A stretch of DNA of 64,000 nt from SXOA01 sp051004015 (lineage in GTDB: Bacteria; Planctomycetota; Planctomycetia; Pirellulales; Pirellulaceae): positions 124,001 to 188,000 of the forward strand of contig JBPCKT010000063.1 in NCBI GenBank assembly GCA_051004015.1, read 5' to 3'. The first letter of the stretch is position 1. Each line of letters starts with the position of its first letter. Positions 27,855-36,207 of this stretch are shown here, one piece after another. A program made the translations under genes and the position numbers. Below the pieces are notes generated by a model. That model was not told where the DNA came from. It did no database searches and saw nothing but the letters and a program-made list of their open reading frames with translations.

Positions 27855-27875
27855 TGCTTGAAGAGAAAAGATTCC

Positions 27876-28703
27876 ATGCGCTTGCCCGAAAAGCATTTCA
27901 TCGTGTCCGAGCAATTCCACTTTCTCTACATCCCCCTTGAGAAGGTCGCCTGTTCCGCGATCAAATCCTGGGTGATCGAGCTGGCTGAAGGACGAGGGGC
28001 GGCGCACGGCATTGACCCCAACGCGCACATCCGCGCCCGCTATGAACTGCAGGCCCAGTCCGCCGAGGTGCAGCGCCGCTTGCTGAGTGACAAGCGACTG
28101 TTTCGCTTTGCCTTTGTCCGCAACCCCTGGGACCGGCTGGTTTCCGGCTTTCTAAACAAGTTTGTGCCGTGGAAGTCTCCCGCCCAAAAGTTCGCGGAGG
28201 AACATTCCCGTCGGCTGCGCTGGAGCCGCGCAGTCAACCGGCTTTCCGCGGGTTGGCTCTGTTCGTCGGGCAAAGCATCGTCCGAGCGCTGGCGAGAAGA
28301 GCTTACCTTCCGGCAATTCGTGGCTGAATTGCGACAGCGGAATCCCCGCAAATTTGATTTGCACTGGCGGCCGCAGTATCTGTTTTTCGGCCCGCAGACG
28401 CTCGATTTTCTGGGACGCTTCGAGCATCTCGCCGATGACTTCCGCACGCTATGCCAGAAGCTGAACGTCTCGGGGGACCTGCCGGAGGCGAACAAGACTC
28501 GGAGAGACTCCGCCGTCCACCGAAATCTGGCGGACGCACCTTTGGCCGAGCTACGCTCGTTGGCCGGCTTTCCAGGTTACTCCTGGTTCTACACGCCCGA
28601 CCTCGCGGAGCAGGTGGCGGAGCTCTATGCGGAAGACATTCAGCGGTTCGGATATGAGTCCAAACGGCCGGGGCTCAATCTGGAGACGGCTCGGGCGGCT
28701 TGA
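27876..28703 (+). CDS. carbohydrate sulfotransferase (Sulfotransfer_2 type)
   Basis: A 275-aa PAPS-dependent sulfotransferase. The 5'-phosphosulfate loop is FLYIPLEKVACSAIKSW and the 3'-phosphate motif is FRFAFVRNPWDRLVSGFLNK. Both match the Golgi-type carbohydrate sulfotransferase family that sulfates polysaccharides. A C-terminal PGYSWFYTPDLAEQVAELY block is typical, the final Asp/Tyr region. ATG 27876 is preferred over an in-frame TTG at 27858 and follows GAAGAGAA. The gene implies that this cell exports a sulfated glycan. It converges on the pseudouridine synthase with a 2-bp gap. Confidence 0.88.
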   Translation: MRLPEKHFIVSEQFHFLYIPLEKVACSAIKSWVIELAEGRGAAHGIDPNAHIRARYELQAQSAEVQRRLLSDKRLFRFAFVRNPWDRLVSGFLNKFVPWKSPAQKFAEEHSRRLRWSRAVNRLSAGWLCSSGKASSERWREELTFRQFVAELRQRNPRKFDLHWRPQYLFFGPQTLDFLGRFEHLADDFRTLCQKLNVSGDLPEANKTRRDSAVHRNLADAPLAELRSLAGFPGYSWFYTPDLAEQVAELYAEDIQRFGYESKRPGLNLETARAA

Positions 28704-28705
28704 GG

Positions 28706-29401
28706 TCAAAGCTGCGGCCAGTACTCCGGCAGAGGCGAGATGAAGGTCATCATTTCGCGGCAGACGGGATTCCAGAACGACAAGCTGCGGGCGTGCAGTG
28801 CCACCATCCGCTGCCGCTCGTCGTCGGTGGGTGGGCCGAAGTGGTGCGGGCTGCGGTACATTTCGTCTCCCAGCAACGCATGTCCGCGAGACGCACACTG
28901 GATGCGGATTTGATGCGTCCGGCCGGTTTCCAAGGTAATTTCCAGCAGAGTGGATGGGCAAGGTTCAGAAACTTGCTTCACGACCCGGTAATGCAGAATA
29001 GCAAGTTGCCCCTCCGGGTCGCCCTCCTTAGTCACCACGCTCCGCGGATCCCCTTCCACCTTCTTCAGGTAGTCCGTCCATGTTGCTGATTCCGGTTGCA
29101 CGTCTCCCTGCGCCAAGGCCCAATACGTCTTCTCCACCCGCCTCTGTTCAAACTGATTGGAGATTGTTCGGGCCGCCTTGCGGTGTTTGGCGAACACAAT
29201 CACCCCTGATACTGGCCGGTCCAGCCGATGCGGCACGCCGAGATAGACATCCCCTTCGATGTTGTCTCGTTCTCGCAGGAACTTCTTGATCCGCACCTCC
29301 AAACTATCTATCCCCAGCGGCGCCTGCGTCAGCAGTCCCCCCGGCTTCGCCACGACCAGGCAGGCCTCGTCTTCGTGCAGGATGTCAAAGCCGAGAGGCA
29401 T
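28706..29401 (-). CDS. RluA-family pseudouridine synthase
   Basis: A 231-aa RNA pseudouridine synthase lacking an N-terminal S4 domain. The catalytic motif HRLDRPVSGVIVFAK carries Asp61. Other family blocks are KTYWALAQG, TLLEITLETGRTHQIRIQ and GDEMYR. It isomerises uridine in rRNA or tRNA; the exact site cannot be predicted. The convergent sulfotransferase ends 2 bp away, leaving no room for a classical terminator. Confidence 0.92.
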   Translation of the reverse strand: MPLGFDILHEDEACLVVAKPGGLLTQAPLGIDSLEVRIKKFLRERDNIEGDVYLGVPHRLDRPVSGVIVFAKHRKAARTISNQFEQRRVEKTYWALAQGDVQPESATWTDYLKKVEGDPRSVVTKEGDPEGQLAILHYRVVKQVSEPCPSTLLEITLETGRTHQIRIQCASRGHALLGDEMYRSPHHFGPPTDDERQRMVALHARSLSFWNPVCREMMTFISPLPEYWPQL

Positions 29402-29452
29402 GGGAAGGAGGTTAGAGGTCAGAAGTTAGAGTAACGGCATGGAGAGCGTGAC

Positions 29453-30064
29453 CTACTCATCCAGCTTTCCCTCCAGCGCCAGTTGATGGAAATAGTGCGG
29501 CACCTTGTCTTGATTCTCCAGCAGCCAGTCGATACTCGGCTCGTGGTGCATGGCTTTGTGAATGGCCTTGGCGGTGGCGGCCCGGTTGGTTTCAAAAAGC
29601 AAGTCGAAATCGATCTTGATGTCCGCATTCGTCACGCTCGGGTCGAGCCAGACCGAGACGATGATCCCCAGGTCATTGGCCTTCTCCTTGGGAATGTCCC
29701 CCACGCGGACCGCGTCCAGCACGCCGTGGGCGATGGCGGCTTGCACGGTCCCCATCAGGATGTTGGTGTACTTGCTGCTCTTCACCGTCACCTTGCTGAC
29801 CATCAGCGTCACCGGGCGAATCTGCACGTCGCTGTTGAGAATCGCAAAGACCCGCGAATGCCCCTTCACCTGGTCCCCCAGCAGGTTCGCAATCGCATAT
29901 CCCACAGGCCCATCCAACTCCCCAATCACCACCTCCGGCTCCGCAGCGGACCAGGCGGGATCCCCTTCCACCAGGGCTTCACCGGTGCGGAGAATAATCC
30001 GCTCACTGGTCTTCTTGCGGAACATCGGCTTGGCCGCTTTGTCAAACCGCTTTTTCTTGGCCAT
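29453..30064 (-). CDS. formaldehyde-activating enzyme (Fae) homologue lacking the active-site His
   Basis: A 203-aa protein related to Fae, which condenses formaldehyde with tetrahydromethanopterin. Matching blocks are GEALV (28-32), VVIGELDGPVGYAIAN (45-60), RPVTLMVSKVTVK (83-95), AAIAHGVLDAV and DIPKEKANDLGIIVSVWLDP (123-142), then a conserved HKAMHHEPSIDWLLE. In active Fae a His lies about 12 residues after the GEALV glycine. Here that region reads SAAEPE, with no His from 28 to 68. The fold is well supported, but catalysis as in Fae is doubtful. It may be a Fae-like paralogue (Fae2/Fae3 type). Confidence 0.82.
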   Translation of the reverse strand: MAKKKRFDKAAKPMFRKKTSERIILRTGEALVEGDPAWSAAEPEVVIGELDGPVGYAIANLLGDQVKGHSRVFAILNSDVQIRPVTLMVSKVTVKSSKYTNILMGTVQAAIAHGVLDAVRVGDIPKEKANDLGIIVSVWLDPSVTNADIKIDFDLLFETNRAATAKAIHKAMHHEPSIDWLLENQDKVPHYFHQLALEGKLDE

Positions 30065-30176
30065 GAAGGTTTCCTTCTGCTAAGGTGTGCGTTCGTTGAT
30101 TTGTGTTGCCGGCCCATGATTTTCCACATCGGCGGATTGCAGGCAACGGGCATTGGGACCGTTAAGGAATCAAGCC

Positions 30177-30425
30177 ATGAGCAACGCAAACATTCCGCCG
30201 CCAAGGGGAAACATCTTGCCGAGTGACCGTATTCTCGCCATTGCCCAAGAAAACGCCCTCGCCGCCTACGCCGACCTCTCTCCCTATCGAATCCGCCTCG
30301 CGCTCGAAGATGACGGCTGGCACGTCGACTACGAGCTCAAGGATCCCAAGCTCAAGGGTGGCGGGCCGCATTACGTGATTCATGCGGTGACGGGGGCCAT
30401 TATCTCAAAAAGGTTTGAGCAATAG
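30177..30425 (+). CDS. small conserved-looking protein with beta-rich C-terminus
   Basis: An 82-aa protein with a helical first half (ILAIAQENALAAYADLS) and a beta-rich second half (YRIRLALEDDGWHVDYEL, HYVIHAVTGAIISKRFEQ). The pattern is reminiscent of PepSY or NTF2-like immunity domains, where a strand is followed by YxIdAxTGxI. Neither assignment is firm. ATG 30177 is preferred over 30153. It ends 2 bp before the convergent DUF1501 gene. Confidence 0.6.
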   Translation: MSNANIPPPRGNILPSDRILAIAQENALAAYADLSPYRIRLALEDDGWHVDYELKDPKLKGGGPHYVIHAVTGAIISKRFEQ

Positions 30426-30427
30426 CT

Positions 30428-31837
30428 CTAAGCCAGTATCTCCCCCACCACTTCCCCCTCCACATCCGTCAGCCGGTAATCTCGCCCAGCGTGGCGGTAC
30501 GTCAGCCGCTCATGATTGAGGCCGAGCAGGTGCAAGATAGTGGCGTGCAGGTCGTGGACATGCATGGGGTTTTCGGCGGGGGCGATGCCGTAGTCGTCGG
30601 AGGAGCCGTGGACCAGGCCTCCTTTAATGCCGCCGCCGGAGAGCCAGGAGGTGAAGACCTGGTGATGATGTTCGCGGCCGGCGTGGGCGGCTTGTTCGTG
30701 GTAGGGGGTGCGGCCGAACTCGGTGGTCCAGACGACGAGCGTTTCGTCCAGGAGGCCCCGCTGTTTCAGGTCGGTGATGAGGGCGGCGATGGGCTGGTCG
30801 ACGTTTTTGGCCAGGGCGACGTGCTCCTGCATGTTGCCGTGCGAATCCCAGTTGCCGGAGGAGCCGACATCGATGAGCTCGACGAAGCGAACGCCTCGTT
30901 CCACCATCCGCCGGGCCTGCAAACATTGCCAGCCAAAACCGCCGGTCTGTTCGCGCGCGAGGCCGTAAAGACGGAGCGTGGCTTCGGTCTCTTGCGAGAG
31001 GTCGAAGGCTTCCGGGGCGGCTTGCTGCATGCCGAAGGCGGTTTCCATCGCGCGGATGCGGGCTTCGAGGGCCGCATCGCCGGGACGCTCTTCCAGGTGC
31101 TTCTTGTTGGCGGCAGCGATACGGGCAAGCTCCAGCTTTTGCAAGTCATCCGTGGGCGAGCGGCGGCTGACGTTGGCGATGGGGACTGGGCCGGGGACGA
31201 TGTGCGTTCCCTGGTGGCAGCCGGGGAGGAAGTCGCAGCCCCAGGTTTGTGTGCCGGCGTAGGGGGGCCGCGGGGCGATGACCATGAACGACGGCAGGTT
31301 GCGGTTCTCGGTCCCCAGGCCGTAGCTCACCCAGGCCCCGATGCTCGGCCGGGCGAACGACCAGGAGCCGGTGTGCATGCCGAGCGTTCCCTCGTAATGG
31401 TTGGTGTGGTTCGATTCGAGTGAGCGGATGACGCACAGATCGTCCACCACGGTGCGGACGTGGGGAAAGAGATCACTCACCTGCGTGCCGCACGTTCCAC
31501 CGGGGGCGAACTTCCACCCCGGCCCCTTGAGAAAGCGGGTAAACTTGCCGAGCTTTCCTTGCCAATTATCGACCGTGATCGACTTGCCGTGGTCGGCCGC
31601 CAGCTTGGGCTTGTGGTCGAAGGTATCGACGTGCGAGACGCCGCCGGTCATGTAAAGGAAGATGACCGACTTGGCGCGGGGGACGAAGTGGGGACGCCGG
31701 GCGGCCAGAGGATCCGGCACCGCAGCTTTAGCAGGCGGAGCTTCTTCGGCCAGAATTCCGCGGAGGGCAATCGCCCCAAAACCGCCGGCAGCGGCGGAGA
31801 GGAGTTCGCGGCGGGTTGGATGAGAGAGGAAATTCAT
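30428..31837 (-). CDS. DUF1501 domain protein, Tat-exported
   Basis: A 469-aa protein of the sulfatase/alkaline-phosphatase-like DUF1501 family, very common in planctomycetes. The twin-arginine signal TRRELLSAAAGGFGAIAL is at residues 8-25. Body blocks include KSVIFLYMTGGVSHVDTFDHK, EGTLGMHTGSW, VELIDVGSSGNWDSHGNMQEH and VVWTTEFGRTPYHE. The family is presumed periplasmic; its substrate is unknown. In many planctomycetes it is paired with a DUF1549/DUF1553 partner gene, which is absent here. The next same-strand gene upstream is a TolB-like propeller. Confidence 0.93.
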   Translation of the reverse strand: MNFLSHPTRRELLSAAAGGFGAIALRGILAEEAPPAKAAVPDPLAARRPHFVPRAKSVIFLYMTGGVSHVDTFDHKPKLAADHGKSITVDNWQGKLGKFTRFLKGPGWKFAPGGTCGTQVSDLFPHVRTVVDDLCVIRSLESNHTNHYEGTLGMHTGSWSFARPSIGAWVSYGLGTENRNLPSFMVIAPRPPYAGTQTWGCDFLPGCHQGTHIVPGPVPIANVSRRSPTDDLQKLELARIAAANKKHLEERPGDAALEARIRAMETAFGMQQAAPEAFDLSQETEATLRLYGLAREQTGGFGWQCLQARRMVERGVRFVELIDVGSSGNWDSHGNMQEHVALAKNVDQPIAALITDLKQRGLLDETLVVWTTEFGRTPYHEQAAHAGREHHHQVFTSWLSGGGIKGGLVHGSSDDYGIAPAENPMHVHDLHATILHLLGLNHERLTYRHAGRDYRLTDVEGEVVGEILA

Positions 31838-31876
31838 CCCCTCATTCTACTCAACTTGCGAGTCGGCAAGAGTCTT

Positions 31877-32767
31877 CTAGCGAACAGGGCTCGCGTAAAT
31901 GTCAAACCCGTCCTCGCGGTTGGAGACGAAAGTCAACCGGCCCTCTTTGGTCCAAGAGGCGAAGTTGTCGATGGCGGGATTCTGTGTTTCGTTCCGAGGG
32001 TTTTGGCCATCGGGGGCCATCGTGTAGATTTCCAGGTTGCCGTCGCGGTTGCTCGTGAAGGCGAGCCGTTTGCCGTCTGCGGACCAGGCGGGGTAATCGT
32101 CCATTCCAGGACTCTTCGTCAAGCGCACCAGTTCGCTGCCGTCGGCGTTCATCACGGCCAGCTCCAGATCTCCCCAACGGCTGGTGGAGAAGGCGATTTT
32201 CTTTCCGTCGGGGGACCACGCGGGGTGGGCATCAATCGCCGGGTCACTCGTCAGCCGTTTCTTCTCGCTGCCGTCGCTCTTCACGATGTAGATTTCCTGG
32301 TTGTCGTCCTTGGTTGAGGAGTAAGCGATCCACTGGCCATCGGGTGACCAACTTGGCCACTCTTCGTGGGAGAGCTTTCCTTCGGTTCCGGCCACGACCT
32401 TGATCTCAGTGCCATCTGCGAGGCAAGTATTGACGTCGATATCTCCCTGATTGGGCGAGGACTTGTCGTAGGAAAACGCAATCCGCTTCCCATCCGGCGA
32501 ATAAACCGCATCGAACTCCGGCTCCTTGTTCGCCGTCAGCCGCCGCTCGGTCTTGTCGTCCGGCGAAAGGACATAAAGAAAAATGGTGGCCCCCTGATGA
32601 CGGGTGAAGAGGAGCGTCTTCCCATCCGGCGACCAGACCGGCCGCTGTTTGAGATGGCCGTCGGTGGTCAGGCGAATCGGTGCTGAAGCCTGTCCAAAAA
32701 CCAAAGGTGCGGATGGCCACGAAAAACACCAAAAGGCACAAAGAAAGAGAGGAGGAATTGTCTTCAT
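31877..32767 (-). CDS. exported TolB/PD40-type beta-propeller
   Basis: A 296-aa protein with signal peptide (LFLCAFWCFSWPSAPLVFGQ) and six PD40/WD40-like repeats with the pattern PxWSPDGKxIAFxS, for example RPVWSPDGKTLLFTR, WPSWSPDGQWIAYSS, HPAWSPDGKKIAFST and YPAWSADGKRLAFTS. The closest general family is TolB-like surface or periplasmic propellers. No peptidase domain follows, so it is propeller-only. It is located between two DUF1501 genes on the same strand. Confidence 0.88.
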   Translation of the reverse strand: MKTIPPLFLCAFWCFSWPSAPLVFGQASAPIRLTTDGHLKQRPVWSPDGKTLLFTRHQGATIFLYVLSPDDKTERRLTANKEPEFDAVYSPDGKRIAFSYDKSSPNQGDIDVNTCLADGTEIKVVAGTEGKLSHEEWPSWSPDGQWIAYSSTKDDNQEIYIVKSDGSEKKRLTSDPAIDAHPAWSPDGKKIAFSTSRWGDLELAVMNADGSELVRLTKSPGMDDYPAWSADGKRLAFTSNRDGNLEIYTMAPDGQNPRNETQNPAIDNFASWTKEGRLTFVSNREDGFDIYASPVR

Positions 32768-32817
32768 CTGTTTTCGTGTCTCTTTGCGTTTCTTGCGGCC
32801 ATCCCTCTTCGGTTTTC

Positions 32818-34188
32818 TTACACCAACTCCTCAATCACTTCGCCCATGAGCGGCAGGCCGGCGGTGGTGAGCTGGGTGGTGCCGATGCCGAGCTGATGGA
32901 GGACGGTGCGAAACAGGTCGGCGGGGGTGACGGGGCGGCTGGCGGGGTGTTCGCCGCGGGTGTCACTTTCACCGACGATGGTGCCGCTTTGCAGGCCGCC
33001 GCCGGCGACGAGAGCGGAGAAGCACTGGTTCCAGTGGTCCCGCCCCGCCTTGCCGTTGATTTTGGGCGTGCGGCCGAACTCCCCCATGGCAATAACAACG
33101 GTTTCGCCGAGCAGGCCGTGGTTTTCCAGGTCATCGAGCAAGGCCGACAGCGACTGATCGAGCATCCAGGCGTGGCGGTCCTGCATCTGCTGGAAGTTCC
33201 GGTCGTGCATGTCCCAACCGCCGTCGCCGGTGTCCTCGACTGGCTCGACGTGCGAGCTCCAGTTGACCTGCACGAAGCGGACGCCGGATTGCACCAGCCG
33301 CCGGGCCATCAAGCAACACTGGCCAAAACGGAATTTGCCGTAACTCCGGCGGAGCTTCTCCGGCTCTTCGTTCAGATCGAACACTCGGCGGGCATTGGGC
33401 GCGGTGAGCAGCGACAGCGCCTGCTGATAGAACTTGTCGAGGCGTTCGGCAGCGGGGGATGATTCGAGGTCCCGCGTGAGTGCGTCCATCTGCTTGCGAA
33501 GCCCTTCGCGGGAAGCCAGGCCGCTCGCCGAATTGCCGTCGATCAAATCGAGCTGCGGGATTTTCACGCCGTGGAGCACGTCGTAGTCGAGACGGAATGG
33601 ATCATAGAGAGCGCCGAGCGGCCCGGCTCCTTCGCCGGCGATAGACCGTTTCCCTTGATGCAGCGTCCCTCCCATCGTCACAAACCGGGGCATCTCCGGC
33701 GTGAAGCCAAGCACCCGCGAGACGACCGAGCCGTGCGTGGCTTTCACCTGGCCGGAAAGGACTTGTCCGCTGAGACTAATGGCCCCGCTGTCCGAACCGG
33801 TCAGGCCGATTGTGCCACCGATGCCGTGGTCGTTCGACGTGTGATGCAGCGAGCGGAGGATGGAGTACTTGTCCGCCCGCGCGGCGAGCAGTGGGAAGAG
33901 CTCGCAGATTTGGATGCCGGGGACACGGGTGGGGACCGGCGCGTAGGGGCCGCGATAATCGGCCGGGGCCTTGGGCTTCATATCGAACGTATCGAGATGG
34001 CTCGGCCCGCCCCACAGCCACAGCAGAATGACCGACTTCGCTTTTTTGGCCTCCGCTTGTCCTCGCGCTTCCAGCCCTAGCAAATCTGCCAGCGACAAGC
34101 CCGCAGCCGCAATCCCGCCGGCGCGGAGCAGCTCCCGCCGCGTGGTGCGGCCGCAGACCTTGGCAATTTGTCGGCCGAAATTGAGCAT
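32818..34188 (-). CDS. DUF1501 domain protein, Tat-exported (second copy)
   Basis: A 456-aa DUF1501 protein with Tat signal TTRRELLRAGGIAAAGLSLA and typical blocks KSVILLWLWGGPSHLDTFDMK, GTIGLTGSDSG, VRFVQVNWSSHVEP, GDGGWDMHDRNFQQMQDRH and VIAMGEFGRTPKINGKAGRDHWN. The metal-ligand-like H/D residues of the family are kept. It is divergent from the first DUF1501 copy in sequence, so it is not a recent tandem duplicate. The gene is head-to-head with the cupin gene across a 198-bp gap that holds a long inverted repeat. Confidence 0.93.
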   Translation of the reverse strand: MLNFGRQIAKVCGRTTRRELLRAGGIAAAGLSLADLLGLEARGQAEAKKAKSVILLWLWGGPSHLDTFDMKPKAPADYRGPYAPVPTRVPGIQICELFPLLAARADKYSILRSLHHTSNDHGIGGTIGLTGSDSGAISLSGQVLSGQVKATHGSVVSRVLGFTPEMPRFVTMGGTLHQGKRSIAGEGAGPLGALYDPFRLDYDVLHGVKIPQLDLIDGNSASGLASREGLRKQMDALTRDLESSPAAERLDKFYQQALSLLTAPNARRVFDLNEEPEKLRRSYGKFRFGQCCLMARRLVQSGVRFVQVNWSSHVEPVEDTGDGGWDMHDRNFQQMQDRHAWMLDQSLSALLDDLENHGLLGETVVIAMGEFGRTPKINGKAGRDHWNQCFSALVAGGGLQSGTIVGESDTRGEHPASRPVTPADLFRTVLHQLGIGTTQLTTAGLPLMGEVIEELV

Positions 34189-34250
34189 GGGGCTATTATG
34201 GCAGAGGAAAACTAACGGTCATAGAGTCGAGTAGTATTTCGGCAGAAGGG

Positions 34251-34362
34251 ATGGCAAAATGATGGATGGCAAAATCATAAGAAAGAGATTGAGGGGCTGG
34301 AGCAATCCTGTAAACCTCGACTCTTTCTGGTCTTATGATTTTGCCATCCATGATTTTGCCAA
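34251..34362. repeat. long inverted repeat between divergent genes
   Basis: Left arm 34251-34282 and right arm 34331-34362 are near-perfect inverted copies (about 30 of 32 positions). Each is built from two ATGGCAAAATCAT-type words; the spacer is about 48 bp. It lies between the divergent DUF1501 and cupin starts, so it may be an operator or a small repeat. A related word pair occurs at 35648-35673. Confidence 0.8.
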
Positions 34363-34386
34363 CTCCCCTCTTCCCGGAGCGACCCC

Positions 34387-34740
34387 ATGACCGTAGCCAC
34401 AGCAAAATACCTTCGCCGCGACCCAGCCGAAGTCGAGCCCTGGCGGGAGACGTGCGGGCAAATCCGGCCGCTGGTGGAAGAGAAGGACGAAGCGGCCGCG
34501 GAAGTGCATCACGTGGAGATCGACCACGCCAAGCTGCACTATCACGCCCGGACCGACGAGTTCTACTACGTCATCGCCGGCAGCGGCACGATGGTGCTGG
34601 ACGACGATGAAATCGAGCTGCATCCCGGCGTCGTCGTGTACGTGCCGCGAGGCGTCAAGCACAAAGCGGTCGGCAAGCTGACGGTGCTCACCGTCTGCAT
34701 CCCGCGGGGGGTGCTGGGGGATATTGTGGAGCTGGAGTAA
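34387..34740 (+). CDS. cupin domain protein
   Basis: A 117-aa single-cupin protein. Motif 1 is HYHARTDEFYYVIAGSGTMVL (split HxHx4E plus G; ligands His, His, Glu) and motif 2 is HPGVVVYVPRGVKHKA (closing His). Such small cupins are mostly metal-binding isomerases, dioxygenases or sugar-binding proteins; the reaction is not predictable. The start at 34387 lies 24 bp after the inverted repeat. Confidence 0.88.
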   Translation: MTVATAKYLRRDPAEVEPWRETCGQIRPLVEEKDEAAAEVHHVEIDHAKLHYHARTDEFYYVIAGSGTMVLDDDEIELHPGVVVYVPRGVKHKAVGKLTVLTVCIPRGVLGDIVELE

Positions 34741-34748
34741 CGGCGCAG

Positions 34749-35420
34749 TTAAGTAACGTCCGGCGGCGACGGCTGATGCGGGTTGAATTCGCCGGCGGGG
34801 TGCAGCGGGTCCATGAGCTGTCTTTCCAGCACCGCAAGTTGGCGGTAGGCCTGAAACCCGCACCACATGCCGTACAACACATAGGCGTGGAAGGCCGTCG
34901 CCAACAGCTCACCGGAAATGAGGAACAGCAAGCCATCCAGCAGGTACAGCACCATCCCCAGAAAAAACACCGGCTGCCAGCGCTGGAGCGCCAGCCATCC
35001 GAATCCGCAAACAACCAGGGAAACGACCGCGGAGAATCCAAATGCCACGATTTTTCCCAGAATCGCGGTCTCTGGAGCTTGCTGGGCATTCATTTCGGCG
35101 ATGGCGTCGGCAACGCTGGTGATCCCCAGGCCGACGACGAAATAGATTCCGCCGCTCACGAGCATGATCAGCGAATTGACAATCGAGAAGCCGGCAATCC
35201 AGTAGAACCACTTGGCGCCATTCCTTCCCTGTTCCAGCAGGACCGCGATCTGAGACTCCAGCGGCGAAAATGCCGCGGGCTCCGGTTCCTGATTCTCCTG
35301 AACCTCCACCAAGTCGGGTGATTCGTAAGGATTGATCGCCCCAGGCGCGGGTTCGCTGGCCGGCAGTTGCGGGGCTCCGTCGGCGGACTGGGGTCGAAAA
35401 TCAGACAACGGCTGGCTCAT
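34749..35420 (-). CDS. four-TM membrane protein of unknown function
   Basis: A 223-aa protein with a polar Pro/Glu-rich N-terminus containing INPYESPD, a motif often seen at the N-terminus of planctomycete membrane proteins. Four hydrophobic segments follow (near residues 75-100, 122-145, 150-165 and 168-190), then a short polar C-terminus. No functional family recognised. It is convergent with the cupin gene (8-bp gap). Confidence 0.7.
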   Translation of the reverse strand: MSQPLSDFRPQSADGAPQLPASEPAPGAINPYESPDLVEVQENQEPEPAAFSPLESQIAVLLEQGRNGAKWFYWIAGFSIVNSLIMLVSGGIYFVVGLGITSVADAIAEMNAQQAPETAILGKIVAFGFSAVVSLVVCGFGWLALQRWQPVFFLGMVLYLLDGLLFLISGELLATAFHAYVLYGMWCGFQAYRQLAVLERQLMDPLHPAGEFNPHQPSPPDVT

Positions 35421-35734
35421 GGTAAATACTCAACAAGGGACGGGTGCCATCATCTTACACGTGTAGCTCCGTAGCACCTTCAAATCGTGACAGAAAAACC
35501 GAGGACAGAAAAATGGGTAACGGCAATACCTGAAGCGGAAGGGAATCTCACACAGAGTCCCGAAGGCACAGAGCAGAGGAAAAGTGAGAATTTCACTTCG
35601 CAGCTGACCCTTCCCATGTCTCGTGTGCAAGGTCAAGTCACCTTCTCATTATTTTGCCTTCCATCATTTTGTCTTTCCCGCCCTCCCTCATCCCCAATGT
35701 CCGACGAGCCGAGCCCGGAGACTAGATTGGAAGT
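35421..35734. other. intergenic region, one repeat word only
   Basis: 314 bp between the membrane protein start and the DinB stop. No gene is apparent. A word pair ATTTTGCCTTCCATCATTTT at 35651-35670 matches the arms of the inverted repeat at 34251-34362. A short palindrome AAGTGAGAATTTCACTT lies near 35582. Confidence 0.5.
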
Positions 35735-36202
35735 TCACGCCTGGAGGACAGCCCGCTTCTCCGCGATGAACCTGGCGTGGTGGGGGAGATGGTTCGTCAC
35801 GCGCCGGAGCAGCGTTTCGAGGCTCATTTCACCCGCTTCGCCGTGGATTCCCAGCCGCTGGAAGTCGGAGGCCGGAAGCGTGCGGAGGATGCGGGTCATG
35901 GATTGTCGGCAGGATTCGATGAGGTTGAGTTCTTCCGCGAGGTTCCGCTGGTGGTAAGCGAATTTGGCGGCGAAGGAGTTCTCGTCCCGGCCGAAAAACG
36001 TCGGTTTGTCCTGCGTGAGAATCACTTTCATCCGGTCGAGGTACACCGGCTCAAAATCGGACAGGTGGCAGACCACTTCCAGCATGCTCCACTTGCCGGG
36101 GATGGGGCGAGCGCGAACTTGCTCGGCGGAGAGTCCGGCCACGAGATTTCTCAGCTCCGCAGGGCCGGCGGCGTATTCGTCGATGAGGGCGGAGATGGAC
36201 AT
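35735..36202 (-). CDS. DinB-like metal-dependent hydrolase family protein
   Basis: A 155-aa four-helix-bundle protein of the DinB/YfiT type. Typical features are the N-terminal LIDEYAAGPAELRNLVAGLS, RPIPGKWSMLEVVCHLSDFE with the first metal His, and a C-terminal VTNHLPHHARFI with two further His residues. Family members act in thiol-dependent metal chemistry or stress responses; the role is not known here. ATG 36202 is 6 bp after the stop of the uracil-DNA glycosylase gene, so the two are co-transcribed. Confidence 0.85.
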   Translation of the reverse strand: MSISALIDEYAAGPAELRNLVAGLSAEQVRARPIPGKWSMLEVVCHLSDFEPVYLDRMKVILTQDKPTFFGRDENSFAAKFAYHQRNLAEELNLIESCRQSMTRILRTLPASDFQRLGIHGEAGEMSLETLLRRVTNHLPHHARFIAEKRAVLQA

Positions 36203-36207
36203 GCTGT

